A stretch of 64,000 bases of DNA from Legionella oakridgensis ATCC 33761 = DSM 21215. Its GTDB lineage: Bacteria > Pseudomonadota > Gammaproteobacteria > Legionellales > Legionellaceae. The notes beneath the pieces are model-generated. The model saw nothing but the letters and a program-made list of their open reading frames with translations, did no database searches and was not told the origin of the DNA. The position numbers and the translations under genes are program-made. Below, one piece after another: positions 16,515 to 28,257 of this stretch (position 1 is the first letter of the stretch; every line of letters starts with the position of its first letter). The stretch covers positions 673,001-737,000 of the forward strand of contig NZ_CP004006.1 in NCBI RefSeq assembly GCF_000512355.1. Direction: 5' to 3'.

Positions 16515-18383
16515 TCAGGATTCATCACCTTCAAGGAAGCTGCGTAATTTTTCTGAACGAGAAGGGTGGCGTAGTTTACGCAGTGCCTTGGCTTCGATTT
16601 GACGAATTCGCTCACGGGTGACGTCGAATTGTTTACCAACTTCTTCCAATGTGTGGTCGGTATTCATTTCAATGCCGAAACGCATGCGCAATACTTTGGC
16701 TTCACGAGGTGTGAGTGTCTCCAGGATTTCAAGCGTGGCTTCACGCAGCCCTTCTGACGTTGCACAGTCAATTGGGGATTCAATGTTATTGTCTTCAATA
16801 AAATCACCAAGGTGAGAATCTTCATCATCGCCAACGGGAGTTTCCATGGAAATGGGTTCTTTGGCAATTTTCAGCACTTTGCGGATTTTATCTTCACTGA
16901 GATCCATTTTTTCTGCCAGCTCTTCAGGAGTGGCTTCACGGCCTGTTTCCTGCAGAATTTGCCGGGAAATTCGGTTTAATTTATTGATTGTTTCAATCAT
17001 ATGCACTGGAATACGGATGGTGCGTGCCTGATCTGCAATTGAGCGGGTAATTGCCTGACGAATCCACCATGTTGCATACGTTGAGAATTTATAACCGCGG
17101 CGGTACTCAAATTTGTCTACGGCTTTCATCAAGCCAATATTGCCTTCCTGAATTAAGTCAAGGAATTGCAGGCCACGGTTGGTGTATTTTTTGGCGATGG
17201 AAATCACTAAACGTAAGTTTGCCTCAACCATTTCCTTCTTGGCACGCCGAGCTTTGGCTTCACCAATGGACATTTTACGGTTAATGTCTTTGATTTCACT
17301 GATGGTTAAACCAAATTCTTTTTCAAAATCAGCCAATCTTAATTGTATTTTCTTGATATCTTCGGCGTATTCTTCAATGCGTGACAAATCAAGTTTTTTC
17401 TCGTTTTTGGCGATTATGCGGTCCAACCATTGAACATCGGTTTCTTGGCCTGGGAATGTGTCAATGAATAATTTTCTTGGAATACGTGCTTTTTCAATGC
17501 AAATACGCATGACGTTGCGTTCAAATTCACGAATATCATTGCGAAGGATGCGGAAATGCCGCGTTAACTTGTCAACTTCTCTTGACGTTAATTTTAGTTT
17601 CAAGAATGAGTCTGACATGACTTCGAGTAATTCCACCGTTTTTTTCGAAGTGCGGCCATGTTCTTTCAAAGCGACCATGGCATTATCGAAGTTGACTTGC
17701 AATTCATCAAAATAAGATTTTGCCTGTTCGATGCTTGGCCCTTCATCGTCATCCGAAATACTGCCATCATCACCATCATCGCTGTCGTCTCCGATGAGAT
17801 CGGCATCAACAATAGCATCACCTTGATTTTCATCCAGCATGGAACCAATGCTGGATGGAGGAGCTTCATCATCGGCATCAGAAAAGCCACTGATGATTTC
17901 GCTTAAACGAATTTCTTCTACAAGAACGCGCTGATAATCTTCCAAAACCAGAGCCACGGTTTCAGGATAGTGTGCAAGTGATTTTAAGACTTGATAAATA
18001 CCTTCTTCTATGCGCTTGGCAATGCGAATTTCACCTTCGCGGGTCAGCAATTCGACAGTGCCCATTTCACGCATGTACATGCGGACAGGATCTGTGGTAC
18101 GGCCGGTTTCCTTGTCGACTGAAGCCAAGACGGCAGCGGCTTCTTCAACGTCTTCCGGAGCTTCTTCTGTTGTACCCAGAAGTGCCAGTTCATCGTCACT
18201 GGGAGGCAGTTCGAATACCTTGATATTCATGCCTTCAAGCATGCTGATGATGACATCGAAATGCTCTGTATCGACGATGTTGGGTAATAAGTCATTAATT
18301 TGAGCGTAGGTGAGATAATTTTGATCTTTTCCCAGGCTAATGACTTTTGTAATCTGAGAGCGTTGTTGTTCTTGATCATTCAT
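16515..18383 (-). CDS. rpoD: RNA polymerase primary sigma factor (sigma-70)
   Basis: About 622 aa. Region 1.1 ([18 protein letters not shown]), region 1.2 ([20 protein letters not shown]), an acidic non-conserved insert ([18 protein letters not shown]), region 2 ([56 protein letters not shown]), region 3 and region 4 ([20 protein letters not shown]) are all present. Start chosen at ATG 18383 ([10 protein letters not shown]); ATG 18395 is also in frame. It is the last gene of the rpsU-yqeY-dnaG-rpoD block, and tRNA-Ile follows on the same strand. The frame is intact. Confidence 0.97.
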   Translation of the reverse strand: MNDQEQQRSQITKVISLGKDQNYLTYAQINDLLPNIVDTEHFDVIISMLEGMNIKVFELPPSDDELALLGTTEEAPEDVEEAAAVLASVDKETGRTTDPVRMYMREMGTVELLTREGEIRIAKRIEEGIYQVLKSLAHYPETVALVLEDYQRVLVEEIRLSEIISGFSDADDEAPPSSIGSMLDENQGDAIVDADLIGDDSDDGDDGSISDDDEGPSIEQAKSYFDELQVNFDNAMVALKEHGRTSKKTVELLEVMSDSFLKLKLTSREVDKLTRHFRILRNDIREFERNVMRICIEKARIPRKLFIDTFPGQETDVQWLDRIIAKNEKKLDLSRIEEYAEDIKKIQLRLADFEKEFGLTISEIKDINRKMSIGEAKARRAKKEMVEANLRLVISIAKKYTNRGLQFLDLIQEGNIGLMKAVDKFEYRRGYKFSTYATWWIRQAITRSIADQARTIRIPVHMIETINKLNRISRQILQETGREATPEELAEKMDLSEDKIRKVLKIAKEPISMETPVGDDEDSHLGDFIEDNNIESPIDCATSEGLREATLEILETLTPREAKVLRMRFGIEMNTDHTLEEVGKQFDVTRERIRQIEAKALRKLRHPSRSEKLRSFLEGDES

Positions 18384-18482
18384 AATATTGGACATATTTT
18401 TACAGAATTTAAAAAGCAAAAAATTGGTTTAATTATAAACTGCCTTGCATAAACATACCAGTTATTCCAGATTTATGTTTCA

Positions 18483-20206
18483 TCAAGGTCCCTCTTTATG
18501 TCGTTGTTTTAACATTTCTTGTAATTGTAGCCGATCTGTTTCAGTTAAGCTCTGATTGCGCGCTTTTTCCAGTAATTTCTGAATTTTTTTTCCTGATTTT
18601 GTTTTGCTAAAAAAAGTACAATATCCATGAATTCTTTTGTGCGCGCTTCTTCAGGAACCTGATGATCCCAGGCGGCTAATTTATTGATGGCATCAAACAT
18701 AGGCGATTCACGCCATAATTCCACTAAGGCAGCAGTGCTTATGCCGGGATGATGTGCCACTTGCTCAATCATGCTTTGCAACATAGTTTGCTTTGGTCCG
18801 TCAAGCGTGATTGAACACAATTGTTCGGCACAAGAAGAATATATTTCCGGATGCTGTACTAAGAGGGCAATGGCAATTCGTATTGGTGAGCGGGCAATAT
18901 TGACACTGGTGGTGGGGATGTCATTGTTTTTAATTTCAATTAATTGCTGAATGCGATGGGGTTCTATGCGGGTAAGTCTTGCTAATTCATCAATCATTAA
19001 TTGCCAATATGGGCCTTCTCCCATTTTGAGCAAATAGGGCTTGGCGGCATGCACAAGCTGGCTTTTACCTGCAAGTGTCGTTGTATCCAATGTTTTGGTA
19101 ATGGTTGCAATAAAAAATTGATTCAAGGGGGTCGCTTGTTGTATTCGTTGCAGGAAGCTTTCTTTACCTTCTTCACGCACCAGACTGTCTGGATCATGTT
19201 TTTCTGGCAAAAAAATAAAAGAGGCTTCAAGTCCGGTATTCAGATAAGGCAAACTGCTTTCAAGTGCACGCCATGCGGCTTGTCGGCCTGCTTCATCGCC
19301 ATCAAAACAAAAAATAATGTGTTTGGTATGTTTGCTTAGCAGCTGAATATGGTGGAGGCTGGTGGCTGTACCGAGTGTAGCGACTGCATTGGAGATTCCA
19401 TGCTGGGCGAGGGCTATCACATCCATATATCCTTCAACAATGAGAATGCTGTCAAGGGTAGATTGTTGACGAATAACCTGATGCAAGCCATATAATTCAC
19501 GATTTTTCTGAAAAAGGATAGTTTCAGGGGAGTTAAGATATTTAGGTTTCTGATCCGCCTCAATGGCCCTGCCTCCAAAGCCAATGATACGGCCATGGCG
19601 ATCATGGATGGGAAAAGTAATACGGTGGCGATAGCGATCATAAGTTGAACCGTCTTCTTTTACGATAAGCATGCCTGTGGTTATCAAGTCTTTTGTATTG
19701 AATTTGAATTGTTTTTCAAGTGTGTGCCATCCAGAAGGGGCATAACCAAGTTGATATAAGCGAGCTGTTTCACCGCTGACCTTTCTCTGCTTTAGGTACT
19801 CTATGGCGATATGTCCTGCTGTTTTTAATGTTTGTTGATAAAATTTTGCCACTTCTTGCAGCAATTGATAGAGATTGGGTGATTGCTTTCTGGGTTCGCT
19901 ATGTCCTTCACGTGGTACTTGCATGCCAAGCCGAGTGGCTAAAGTTTCTACGGCTTCAACAAATCCCAGTTGCAGATAATTCATAACAAAACTGATGGCA
20001 TTGCCGCTGGCTCCACAACCAAAGCAATGATAAAACTGCTTTTTGGAGATTACGTTAAAAGAAGGTGTTTTTTCATGGTGAAAAGGGCAGCAAGCGATGT
20101 GGCTATTGCCCCGCTTTTTGAGAGAGACATAACCATCAATTAATTCAACAATATCCGTGCGATTAAGCAATTCTTCAATGAACGGACGGGGAATTAAGCC
20201 AGTCAT
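18483..20206 (-). CDS. dnaG: DNA primase (C-terminus frameshifted)
   Basis: Zinc-binding domain (CPFHHEKTPSFNV, FYHCFGCGASG), RNA-polymerase core with TOPRIM signature (LIVEGYMDVIALAQHG, IFCFDGDEAGRQAA) and the C-terminal DnaB-interaction domain. The uninterrupted frame ends at 18545 with an abnormal tail. One A added in the run at 18584-18591 gives IQKLLEKARNQSLTETDRLQ and ends in KQRHKEGP with TGA at 18483-18485, the expected primase C-terminus. Total about 573 aa. It makes RNA primers at the replication fork. Since primase is essential, the break is very probably a sequencing error. Confidence 0.95.
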
Positions 20207-20322
20207 AACGTGACTTTCTCCTGCAAAGAAAAGAAAATCAATAGAAGTTGGTTAGATTAATAGAAACAGCACCACAGAGCAATTGTCTGGCTTATAAAAG
20301 AGGCAGAGTGGATGGCTTTTAA

Positions 20323-20766
20323 TTAACTTAGTTTGGCCTTGATCTTCGCACTCACCTGGCTCATGTCTGCACGACCTTGCAGTTTGGGTTTCAATTGAGC
20401 CATAACCTTACCCATATCACTCATCTTTTGAGCGCCAACTTCGCATAAAGCATCGTCGATAAATTGATCGATCTCGGCTGCGGTAAGCGGTTCAGGCAAG
20501 TAGTGTTCCACAATTTTAAGTTCAAATTGTTCTTGTTCTACCAAATCATGACGGCCTGCGGCTTCAAATTGACTGATTGATTCTTTTCGCTGTTTTGCCA
20601 ATTTGTCCAAGATAATGAGCATTCGATCATCATCAACCTGAATTCGCTCATCCACCTCTATTTGTTTTACCGCGGCCGTGATCAGGCGCAAGGCTTCAAT
20701 TTGTTTCTTATCCCTGGCGCGCATAGCCTCTTTGAGGTCATTATTGATTTGGTCTTTAATGGACAT
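20323..20766 (-). CDS. yqeY: YqeY/GatB C-terminal-like protein
   Basis: 147 aa, all helical: MSIKDQINNDLKEAMRARDK, LITAAVKQIEVDERIQVDD, AKQRKESISQFEAAGRHDLV and LKPKLQGRADMSQVSAKIKA. This is the GatB/YqeY domain protein that commonly sits between rpsU and dnaG. It resembles the tail domain of the GatB amidotransferase subunit, suggesting tRNA contact; the exact function is not settled. It starts 2 bp after the rpsU stop. Confidence 0.93.
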   Translation of the reverse strand: MSIKDQINNDLKEAMRARDKKQIEALRLITAAVKQIEVDERIQVDDDRMLIILDKLAKQRKESISQFEAAGRHDLVEQEQFELKIVEHYLPEPLTAAEIDQFIDDALCEVGAQKMSDMGKVMAQLKPKLQGRADMSQVSAKIKAKLS

Positions 20767-20768
20767 GG

Positions 20769-20996
20769 TTATTTACGTTTACGCTTGCCAATTAGCCTTG
20801 ATGTTCCTTCCCGTGACATTTTTTTCAAATGTCGCTTGACAGCAGCGGCTTGCTTGCGCTTGCGCTCAGCGGTTGGTTTTTCATAAAATTCACGGCGGCG
20901 TAATTCAGTTAAAATACCCGCTTTTTCACAGGCGCGCTTAAAACGACGCAATGCGTATTCTGGATTTTCGCCTTCTTTCACGCGAACGGTAGGCAT
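20769..20996 (-). CDS. rpsU: 30S ribosomal protein S21
   Basis: 75 aa: [20 protein letters not shown], then [20 protein letters not shown] and a lysine/arginine-rich tail ending LIGKRKRK. It is the first gene of the macromolecular synthesis operon rpsU-yqeY-dnaG-rpoD. A good promoter lies upstream at 21035-21063. Confidence 0.97.
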   Translation of the reverse strand: MPTVRVKEGENPEYALRRFKRACEKAGILTELRRREFYEKPTAERKRKQAAAVKRHLKKMSREGTSRLIGKRKRK

Positions 20997-21034
20997 TCAA
21001 TAGTCCTCAATTTTGTTTATACAATAGGCTGGCA

Positions 21035-21063
21035 ATTCTAGTTGCATGCAGCGCTGTCGTCAA
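21035..21063 (-). promoter_or_regulatory. Sigma-70 promoter of the rpsU operon
   Basis: On the minus strand, TTGACG (21063-21058) and TAGAAT (21040-21035) are separated by 17 bp, with the rpsU start about 40 bp downstream. On the other strand TATAAT at 21126-21131 is a plausible -10 for tsaD, with only a weak -35. Confidence 0.65.
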
Positions 21064-21177
21064 GTTTATTTGTTAATCAATCTGTGGTCAATGTTCGGAT
21101 ATTCCGTAAATAGACTGCTAGCTAGTATAATGCTATGGGTTTTTATGTTTTTTTATAATTGACTGTATAGGTGATGC

Positions 21178-22197
21178 ATGCGGGTATTGGGGATTGAGTC
21201 GTCCTGCGATGAGACTGGTGTTGCAATTTTTGATTCAAAGCAAGGATTATTGGCACATGTTCTGTATTCGCAAATCAAGTTGCATCAAAATTTTGGTGGT
21301 GTGGTACCGGAATTGGCATCCCGCGATCATGTAAAACATCTGGTGACATTAGTGGATGAAGCACTTTGTCAGGCCAATTTGAATAAAAGTCAATTGGATG
21401 CTGTCGCTTATACGGCCGGACCTGGCTTAATTGGCGCCTTGCTTACTGGCGCTTGTTTTGCAAAAAGCTTTGCGTTTGCTCTGCAAATCCCCGCTTTAGC
21501 AGTCCACCATCTGGAAGCGCATTTACTGGCAGCAAAAATGGACATGCCTGCACTAAATTTTCCTTTTCTGGTTCTTTTGGTTTCAGGCGGTCATACGCAG
21601 CTACTTGAAGCGTGCGCGTTGGGGGAGTACCGACTATTAGGCGATACTCTCGATGATGCAGTGGGAGAAGCGTTTGATAAAACGGCCAAATTGATGGGAA
21701 TACCTTATCCTGGAGGGGCTCAGCTTGCAGCGCTTGCTGATCAGAATCAGGGTAATCCATCGTCTGTATTGTATTCATTTCCTCGTCCTATGACAGACCG
21801 GCCGGGACTGGATTTTAGTTTTAGTGGTCTTAAGACGCACGCTTTAATCACCTGGAACAACAGTCAAAAAGATAATGCTGCGCGTGCAGATATTGCGAAA
21901 GCGTTTCAGGAAGCGGTGGTAGAAACCTTGGTTATAAAATGTCAAAGAGCACTGGAACAAACGGCGTTACGCCGGCTTGTTGTTGCCGGTGGTGTCGGTG
22001 CGAATCGCCATTTACGAGCAGCTCTTAAACAATTGATCGCTGAAGTAAATGGCGAGGTTTATTTCCCCCGCATGGAATATTGCACCGATAATGGTGCCAT
22101 GGTGGCCTATGCTGGTTGTCAGCATCTGTTGCAAGGGAAAAAAGATGACAATCTTGCCATTACTGTTCGGGCTCGTTGGCCGCTGGCGGAAGTTTAG
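21178..22197 (+). CDS. tsaD: tRNA N6-threonylcarbamoyladenosine synthase catalytic subunit
   Basis: 339 aa, full length. [17 protein letters not shown], the metal-binding [19 protein letters not shown] and [15 protein letters not shown] are the TsaD/Kae1 motifs. It transfers threonylcarbamoyl to A37 of ANN-decoding tRNAs with TsaB/C/E. It is divergent from rpsU, the classic gammaproteobacterial arrangement. Its last 38 bp overlap the 3' end of plsY on the other strand. Confidence 0.97.
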   Translation: MRVLGIESSCDETGVAIFDSKQGLLAHVLYSQIKLHQNFGGVVPELASRDHVKHLVTLVDEALCQANLNKSQLDAVAYTAGPGLIGALLTGACFAKSFAFALQIPALAVHHLEAHLLAAKMDMPALNFPFLVLLVSGGHTQLLEACALGEYRLLGDTLDDAVGEAFDKTAKLMGIPYPGGAQLAALADQNQGNPSSVLYSFPRPMTDRPGLDFSFSGLKTHALITWNNSQKDNAARADIAKAFQEAVVETLVIKCQRALEQTALRRLVVAGGVGANRHLRAALKQLIAEVNGEVYFPRMEYCTDNGAMVAYAGCQHLLQGKKDDNLAITVRARWPLAEV

Positions 22198-22918
22198 CGG
22201 GTTTATCTACTTCAATGGTTTGTTCTAGTATGACTTCAGCGGTTGTAATCGGTTTGGGTTCGTCACTATTTTCTAATGAATCAGATTCCGATAGATTGAC
22301 GTTTTGTTCCATTGGCTGGCGGCGAAAAATGATTTTGGGTTCATTGCCATCGATAAGTCGCGTGATGTTGCGGCGGTGTTTATAAAGGATAAAAATCGCT
22401 ATACTCATTAATGGAAGAAAGGCATCCAAACTACGAATGACAAATAGGGAATAAAAAGGTGCAAACAAAATGGCTGTGATCGATGCCAGTGATGAATAAC
22501 GACTAAAATTAGCAATGATAAGCCATGTGGCAATCACCATGGTTCCTAGCATCAAATGCAATCCCAGTAACGCTCCCAGTGCCGTAGCAACGCCTTTTCC
22601 GCCTTTAAAATCGAAAAAAATCGGATACATGTGTCCAAGTACGGCCGCAAGGCAGGTAAAACTGACTGTAATCGCACCAGCTCCCAGCAATTTGGCAAGC
22701 AGCACTGGTAATAACCCTTTGAGCATGTCAGCAATTAAAACAATGACGGCATATTGTTTTCCAGCAATGCGCAAAACATTCGTTGCTCCGGGATTTTGTG
22801 ATCCTTCCATGCGTGGGTCAGGAAGAGCGAATATTCGGCATACGATCACTGCAGAACATATGGAACCAACAAGATACGCAACAACCATACAAAAAATGAA
22901 TAGCAACGCTGTGACCAT
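22160..22918 (-). CDS. plsY: Acyl-phosphate:glycerol-3-phosphate acyltransferase with C-terminal extension
   Basis: 252 aa. Family motifs [12 protein letters not shown] and [18 protein letters not shown] are present, with five to six membrane segments ([40 protein letters not shown] and others). PlsY makes lysophosphatidate in the inner membrane. Usual length is about 200 aa; here about 50 extra residues, polar and Glu/Pro-rich ([20 protein letters not shown]...), follow the last membrane segment. The extension runs into the convergent tsaD gene. Confidence 0.95.
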   Translation of the reverse strand: MVTALLFIFCMVVAYLVGSICSAVIVCRIFALPDPRMEGSQNPGATNVLRIAGKQYAVIVLIADMLKGLLPVLLAKLLGAGAITVSFTCLAAVLGHMYPIFFDFKGGKGVATALGALLGLHLMLGTMVIATWLIIANFSRYSSLASITAILFAPFYSLFVIRSLDAFLPLMSIAIFILYKHRRNITRLIDGNEPKIIFRRQPMEQNVNLSESDSLENSDEPKPITTAEVILEQTIEVDKPAKLPPAANEPEQ

Positions 22919-23082
22919 ACTCTCTCCATGCCGTTTTTAAACGGTTTGTAAATTACCGCAACAGGCCAATCCTGCTGCCTGCGGATTATTATCCGGGAAA
23001 AAAAAAATTTGTGAAGCCACTCTTTATTCTTATTAAAGTATAGCCATAATTTCGCAGCGCCCGTTAAGCAATTTATTATTCT

Positions 23083-24219
23083 CTAGTCAGGTAAAAACAA
23101 GGCTTGTAGATTGTTGGTATAACGGCGGCCAAAAGGCGTGACTTGCCAATGAGTTTCATCCAAATAAATTAAGTTTTGTGACTGGGCTTTGAGGAGTTTG
23201 GGAAGCAGCAATTCCAATTCCAGACCAGTACGCTCTTTAAATAAGGAAAGAGGAATGGGTTGTTGTAAGCGCGTGGTGTTTAGCATGAATTCAAAAATAA
23301 GATCGTCCGTGGAAACCTTTTCTACGGCTGCAAGAAAAGGTTTGTTCTCAGATAAGAAATCTTTAGGTTGACGATGTTTGCGAGTGCGATAAATGGTTCC
23401 ATCTTCTGAAGAAATCTTACCATGTGCACCAGCGCCAATGCCAAAATAATCCCCGTACAGCCAATAATTAAGATTGTGATGACAAGATTGTCCTGATTGG
23501 CAAAATGCCGAAACTTCATATCGTTGGTAACCATAGGATTCTAGTAAATTCAATCCTTTTTCTTCGATGGAGGCCACCAGATCTTCCGAAGGTAATACCG
23601 GTGGGGAATTATAAAAGACGGTATTGGGTTCAATGGTTAATTGATACCAGGAGAGATGTTCAGGCTGGTAAGACAGAGCGGTTTGTAAATCCTTTAGTCC
23701 TTCTGCAAGAGTTTGGTTTGGCAAACCATGCATTAAATCAATATTAAGATTATCAAAACCTGCTCTACGTGCACATTCAATAGCGGAATGGGCTTGTGCA
23801 TCGTTATGGATGCGTCCTAACCGTTGTAAATGCCCGGCGTTAAAGCTTTGTATCCCCAACGATAAACGATTAATTCCTAACTTACGGTAATCCTGGAAGC
23901 GGTGTTCATCGATTGTTCCAGGATTGGCTTCTAAAGTAATTTCAATATTGCTTGCAAAGACAAGCAATTTTTGCAGTTCATTAAATAATGTTTCATAGGC
24001 ATTGGCTGAAAATAAGCTTGGCGTGCCGCCGCCGATGAAGATTGAATGAATGATTCTTCTGGCAGGAAATTGAGCTAAGTCATTTTTCAGATCGTTAATT
24101 AACGCCGTAATGTATTGGTGTTCAGGCAAGTGTTGGGGGCTTTTATGGGAATTGAAATCGCAATAAGGGCACTTGCGTATGCACCAGGGAATATGAATAT
24201 ATAAAGACAAAGGCATCAT
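23083..24219 (-). CDS. hemW: HemW, radical-SAM heme chaperone (coproporphyrinogen oxidase-like)
   Basis: About 378 aa from ATG 24219 (MMPLSLYIHIPWC; an in-frame ATG at 24276 would add 19 residues). The radical SAM cluster motif is CIRKCPYCDFNSH (CxxxCxYC). FIGGGTPSL, LEANPGTID and YQLTIEPNT follow, as in HemW, which lacks the substrate-site residues of HemN. It binds heme and an Fe-S cluster and delivers heme to respiratory enzymes. It often sits close to rdgB in other genomes, but here neighbours are plsY and mdh. Confidence 0.93.
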   Translation of the reverse strand: MMPLSLYIHIPWCIRKCPYCDFNSHKSPQHLPEHQYITALINDLKNDLAQFPARRIIHSIFIGGGTPSLFSANAYETLFNELQKLLVFASNIEITLEANPGTIDEHRFQDYRKLGINRLSLGIQSFNAGHLQRLGRIHNDAQAHSAIECARRAGFDNLNIDLMHGLPNQTLAEGLKDLQTALSYQPEHLSWYQLTIEPNTVFYNSPPVLPSEDLVASIEEKGLNLLESYGYQRYEVSAFCQSGQSCHHNLNYWLYGDYFGIGAGAHGKISSEDGTIYRTRKHRQPKDFLSENKPFLAAVEKVSTDDLIFEFMLNTTRLQQPIPLSLFKERTGLELELLLPKLLKAQSQNLIYLDETHWQVTPFGRRYTNNLQALFLPD

Positions 24220-24445
24220 GGGATTTATAAAATAAACTGGCTTGTTTAGACTGGCGATAGTATCATAAGCTGCCATTAACAACGATCTGGTTAGTTAATA
24301 ATAATACATTTTGAGTAAATCTTGAATAAAATACATTCTCTACTGTGTGGGTTTTTAATGTTAAACAGGCAAGAAAACTTTAGAAACCGTACGCCATCTC
24401 AAGGCGCAATAAAGAAATAAAATAAGAATTTTGAGAGGAAATATT

Positions 24446-25465
24446 ATGAATAATAGAGTAAGAGTCGCGATCACCGGAGCTGCCGGCCATATTGGTTATG
24501 CCTTATTATTTCGGATTGCATCCGGCCAAATGTTTGGCCCTAATACAGATATTGAATTGAATTTACTGGAACTGGAACAAACACTGCCTACACTGGAAGG
24601 TGTTGCCATGGAATTAGAGGATTGTGCCTTCCCTTTATTGAAGCGCGTGGTATGCACGGCTGATCTGAAAACAGGGATGGATGGGGTCAATTGGGCATTG
24701 CTGGTCGGTTCTGTTCCACGTAAACAAGGCATGGAGCGTTCAGATTTATTGCAAATCAATGGTGGTATTTTTATTAATCAAGGGCGAGCCATCAATGATT
24801 ACGCCAGTGATGATGTTCATGTATTTGTCGTTGGTAATCCTTGCAACACCAATTGCCTGATTGCCAAACATCATGCCAAAGATGTTCCGGATGATCGATT
24901 TTATGCCATGACTTCATTGGATGAATTGCGTGCTCGCGCCCAGCTGGCAAAAAAAGCGGGTGTTGATATTACTGCGGTAAGTCAGATGACGATTTGGGGA
25001 AACCACTCTTCAACTCAATTCCCTGACTTTTATAATGCCAAAATTAATGGAATATCAGCTGCTAAAGTGATTAACGATGAACAATGGTTGCAAGAAACAT
25101 TTGTGCCAACCATACAGCAACGCGGTGCTGCGGTTATAAAAGCACGTGGCGCGTCTTCTGCAGCGTCTGCAGCCAACGCTATTGTGGTAGGTGTTAATCA
25201 TTTAGTGCAAGATACGCCTGCTGGTGAATCTTTTTCAGTCGCACGTAGTTCTCAAGGTGAGTACGGTGTCGATGAAGGATTGATGTTTTCTTTCCCTTGT
25301 CGGCGTGAACATGGCGTAGTGCGTCGGGTTGGACTTGAGCACGGGGTTGTCAATGTGGTTGAAGGATTGACTTTTAATGATTATAGTCAAGCCAAATTCA
25401 ATGAAACCTTAAATGAGCTGCGCAGCGAACGTGATGCAGTGAAGTCTTTAGGGTTGCTTGATTAA
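24446..25465 (+). CDS. mdh: Malate dehydrogenase (type 2, cytosolic-like)
   Basis: GAGAGGA sits 7 bp before ATG 24446. The NAD fold [17 protein letters not shown], substrate loop [16 protein letters not shown] and catalytic [13 protein letters not shown] identify the lactate/malate dehydrogenase family, type 2 group (about 330 aa; here 339). It interconverts malate and oxaloacetate in the TCA cycle. A 12-bp hairpin follows the stop. Nearby pycB would feed the same oxaloacetate pool. Confidence 0.96.
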   Translation: MNNRVRVAITGAAGHIGYALLFRIASGQMFGPNTDIELNLLELEQTLPTLEGVAMELEDCAFPLLKRVVCTADLKTGMDGVNWALLVGSVPRKQGMERSDLLQINGGIFINQGRAINDYASDDVHVFVVGNPCNTNCLIAKHHAKDVPDDRFYAMTSLDELRARAQLAKKAGVDITAVSQMTIWGNHSSTQFPDFYNAKINGISAAKVINDEQWLQETFVPTIQQRGAAVIKARGASSAASAANAIVVGVNHLVQDTPAGESFSVARSSQGEYGVDEGLMFSFPCRREHGVVRRVGLEHGVVNVVEGLTFNDYSQAKFNETLNELRSERDAVKSLGLLD

Positions 25466-25485
25466 ATCAAGTAATGGCTGCTCAT

Positions 25486-25515
25486 GCGCGACGTATGCAA
25501 TGCCATACGTCGCGC
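25486..25515 (+). terminator. Strong hairpin after mdh
   Basis: GCGCGACGTATG (25486-25497) and CATACGTCGCGC (25504-25515) pair perfectly over 12 bp with a 6-nt loop. No T tract follows, so it is either a rho-assisted terminator/3'-stabiliser or a small palindromic repeat. Confidence 0.5.
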
Positions 25516-25563
25516 CACGCTAATATTAGTAAATCAGCAAAATCAGGATAAAATTTGCTGCCC

Positions 25564-26426
25564 TTAACGAGCCTTAAAAACCAGCAAGGCCCAGTCATCC
25601 TGAATTAAGGTATCCTGGTGGGTATATAGAGCTTGATAGGCATCAATGACTTCAGCCTGTTGTTCTTTTAAAATCCCTGAAACCACAAGAATTCCATGTT
25701 TTTTAGCAATTCATGGAACCGTGTTTTTAATGCAAGCAAAGGTGAAAGTAGTATATTAGCGATGAGTAAGTCTGCTGGAGAAGTAAGCGATTCAGGAAAG
25801 CCGATGGTTAATGTGTCCTCGGCAATGAGATTTTTTTGCGCATTATTTCGTGTTGCAACCAGGGCTTGTTCATCAATATCCACGGCATTTACGTGTTGGG
25901 CACCGAGCTTCAGAGCTGCTAGCGCTAAAATTCCGGAACCACAGCCGTAATCAATTACCGAGAGCTTATCAAGCGGCGTTTGTTCCAGCCAGGTAAGGCA
26001 AAGGGCGGTGGTAGGATGGGTGCCCGTACCGAAAGCCAATCCTGGGTCAAGAATTAAATTAACGGCGTTTGGCTCAGGGGATGTTGACCAAGATGGGCAA
26101 ATCCACAAACGTTTACCAAAACGCAATGGCTTAAAATCATCCATCCAGGCTCGTTCCCAATCTTGCTCTGGTACGGATTGGATGATGGGAGACAAATGCG
26201 TATTTTTGGCAGTCAGCAGTTCCAACGCTGCATTGGCGTCATGAGATTTAGCGTATAGCGCCTGAATGATGACGTTAGGCCATAACGGTGTCGTGCCCAA
26301 TTCAGGCTCCAGAATGGGATCATCTTGCTTGTCTGTGAGGGTAATGGATAATGCCCCAGTGTCTTCCAGCAGTTCGCTGAGGTACTCCACATCATCGCGA
26401 TGACATTCAATTTGCAATTGCAACAC
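25564..26426 (-). CDS. prmA: Ribosomal protein L11 methyltransferase (frameshifted)
   Basis: Starts MLQLQIECHRDDVEYLSELL. The SAM-binding part is LDPGLAFGTGTHPTTALCL and VIDYGCGSGILALAAL, with NILLSPLLAL near the end. The uninterrupted frame stops at 25668; one A added in the run at 25699-25704 gives LLKKHGILVVSGIL, EVIDAYQALY and WALLVFKAR to TAA at 25564-25566, the normal C-terminus, about 287 aa. It methylates ribosomal protein L11. The start is 2 bp from the accC stop, so co-transcribed after accBC as in many proteobacteria. Confidence 0.93.
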
Positions 26427-26428
26427 AG

Positions 26429-27768
26429 TTATTCCTTCAGCAGCTTTTCTAAATAATGAATATTTGTCCCGCCTTGTATAAATCCTTTGTCGTGTAAAAT
26501 GCGCTGATGAAGTTCAACGTTTGTTTTGATCCCTTCAATGATAATTTCATCCAGGGCATTCCTCATGCGTGCAAATGCCTCTTGACGAGTTTCACCATAA
26601 CTAATCAACTTACCTATCATAGAATCGTAGTTAGGCGGTACCGTGTAACTGCTATAAATATGAGAGTCAAAACGAATGCCAGGTCCTCCGGGTTGGTGCA
26701 GCAAGCGTATGGTGCCGGGGGAAGGCATAAACGTTTTGGGATCTTCCGCATTAATTCGACATTCAACGGCATGGCCATGCCATTTGATATTTTCCTGCGT
26801 CAGGGTAAATGGTATGTCGCTGGCGATCTTAATTTGTTCTTTTATCAAATCAATGCCGGTAATTAATTCAGTGACAGGATGTTCAACCTGAATACGGGTA
26901 TTCATTTCAATAAAATAGAAACAACCATCTTGATACAGAAATTCAAATGTACCAGCACCCCGGTAATTTAATTCACGGCAGGCGTTGACCACACGTTCGC
27001 CTATTTCTTGACGTAAGGCTGGTGTAATGCCTGGAGCAGGTGCTTCTTCAATGACTTTTTGGTGACGCCGCTGCATTGAACAATCGCGCTCACCTAAATG
27101 AACGGCATTGCCTTTACCATCACCCAATACCTGGAATTCAATATGGCGGGGGTTTTCCAGAAATTTTTCCATATAAACAACAGGATTGTTAAAAGCGGCT
27201 TTGGCTTCACTCCGAGTTAAAGCAATGGCGTTCAGAAGATTGGCTTCCGTATGCACCACTCGCATGCCGCGGCCGCCACCGCCGCCAGCGGCTTTGATAA
27301 TGACGGGATAGCCTATTTTTTAGCCAATGATAAATTCCGCTGATCATCATCGGATAATGGACCATCTGAACCGGGAACACAAGGAACACCGGCTTGCTTC
27401 ATGGCATTGATGGCAGAAACCTTGTCACCCATTAAACGAATGGTTTCGGCGCGCGGGCCAATGAAACAAAAACCGCTTTGTTCAACAATTTCGGCAAAAT
27501 CGGCGTTTTCAGCAAGAAACCCATAACCCGGATGAATAGCGACAGCGTCCGTAATTTCCGCAGCAGAAATAATGGCTGGTATATTTAAATAGCTTTTTTG
27601 AGAATTAGCAGGTCCAATGCAGACGGTTTCATCGGCCAGGCGCACATGCAGTAAATCCTTATCCACTTCCGAATGTACGGCTACTGTTTGTATGCCAAGC
27701 TCTTTACAAGCGCGCAAAATACGAAGAGCTATTTCGCCGCGATTGGCGATAACAATTTTACTCAACAT
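26429..27768 (-). CDS. accC: Acetyl-CoA carboxylase biotin carboxylase subunit (frameshifted)
   Basis: [20 protein letters not shown] opens the biotin carboxylase N-domain; [15 protein letters not shown] and [11 protein letters not shown] follow. At the A/T run 27316-27321 one A is missing. With it the frame continues [20 protein letters not shown] (ATP-grasp lid), then [38 protein letters not shown] and [14 protein letters not shown] to 26429. Full length about 447 aa. It carboxylates biotin on AccB. The gene is essential, so the break is very probably an error in the sequence. Confidence 0.95.
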
Positions 27769-27780
27769 AAATCTGACCCC

Positions 27781-28242
27781 TTATTCAATGGTAAATAAAG
27801 GTTGGTCATATTCAACAGGGTCACCATTGGCAACATGAATCGCAGTAACAACACCGGCACGATCGGCTTCGATTTCATTGAACATTTTCATTGCTTCTAT
27901 GATGCAGAGCGTGTCACCTGCTTTTACGGACTGGCCGATGGTAACAAATGGTGCTGCATCGGGTGACGGAGCAGTATACATGGTACCTACCATCGGTGAA
28001 CGCACCTTATGACCGGAGGTGGCTGGTTCATGAGTTTTGGATTCTGCTGAGGGGGTAACCGTTGCTGGTGCTGCTGGTTGTGGCATCACAGGAGGCAGAT
28101 TGAAATGTCTGACTTGCGCCGCGTCTGGTATATAGCTATGGCGACTAAGACGAACGGATTCTTCGCCTTCTTTGATTTCAATTTCAGAAATGCCAGTTTC
28201 TTCTAATAACTCAATGAGTTTCTTTATTTTACGTATATCCAT
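27781..28242 (-). CDS. accB: Biotin carboxyl carrier protein of acetyl-CoA carboxylase
   Basis: 153 aa. N-terminal [20 protein letters not shown], a Pro/Ala-rich linker ([17 protein letters not shown]), and a biotinyl domain with the lysine in [18 protein letters not shown]. It carries CO2 between AccC and the AccAD transferase. It lies between aroQ and accC on the same strand (15 and 12 bp gaps), the common aroQ-accB-accC order. Confidence 0.97.
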   Translation of the reverse strand: MDIRKIKKLIELLEETGISEIEIKEGEESVRLSRHSYIPDAAQVRHFNLPPVMPQPAAPATVTPSAESKTHEPATSGHKVRSPMVGTMYTAPSPDAAPFVTIGQSVKAGDTLCIIEAMKMFNEIEADRAGVVTAIHVANGDPVEYDQPLFTIE

Positions 28243-28257
28243 TGCTAGGGACTCTCT

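Noticed and set aside
27316-27321. accC as a true pseudogene or two-gene biotin carboxylase
   Set aside because: Both halves match one protein exactly across a single missing A in a run, and the gene should be essential.
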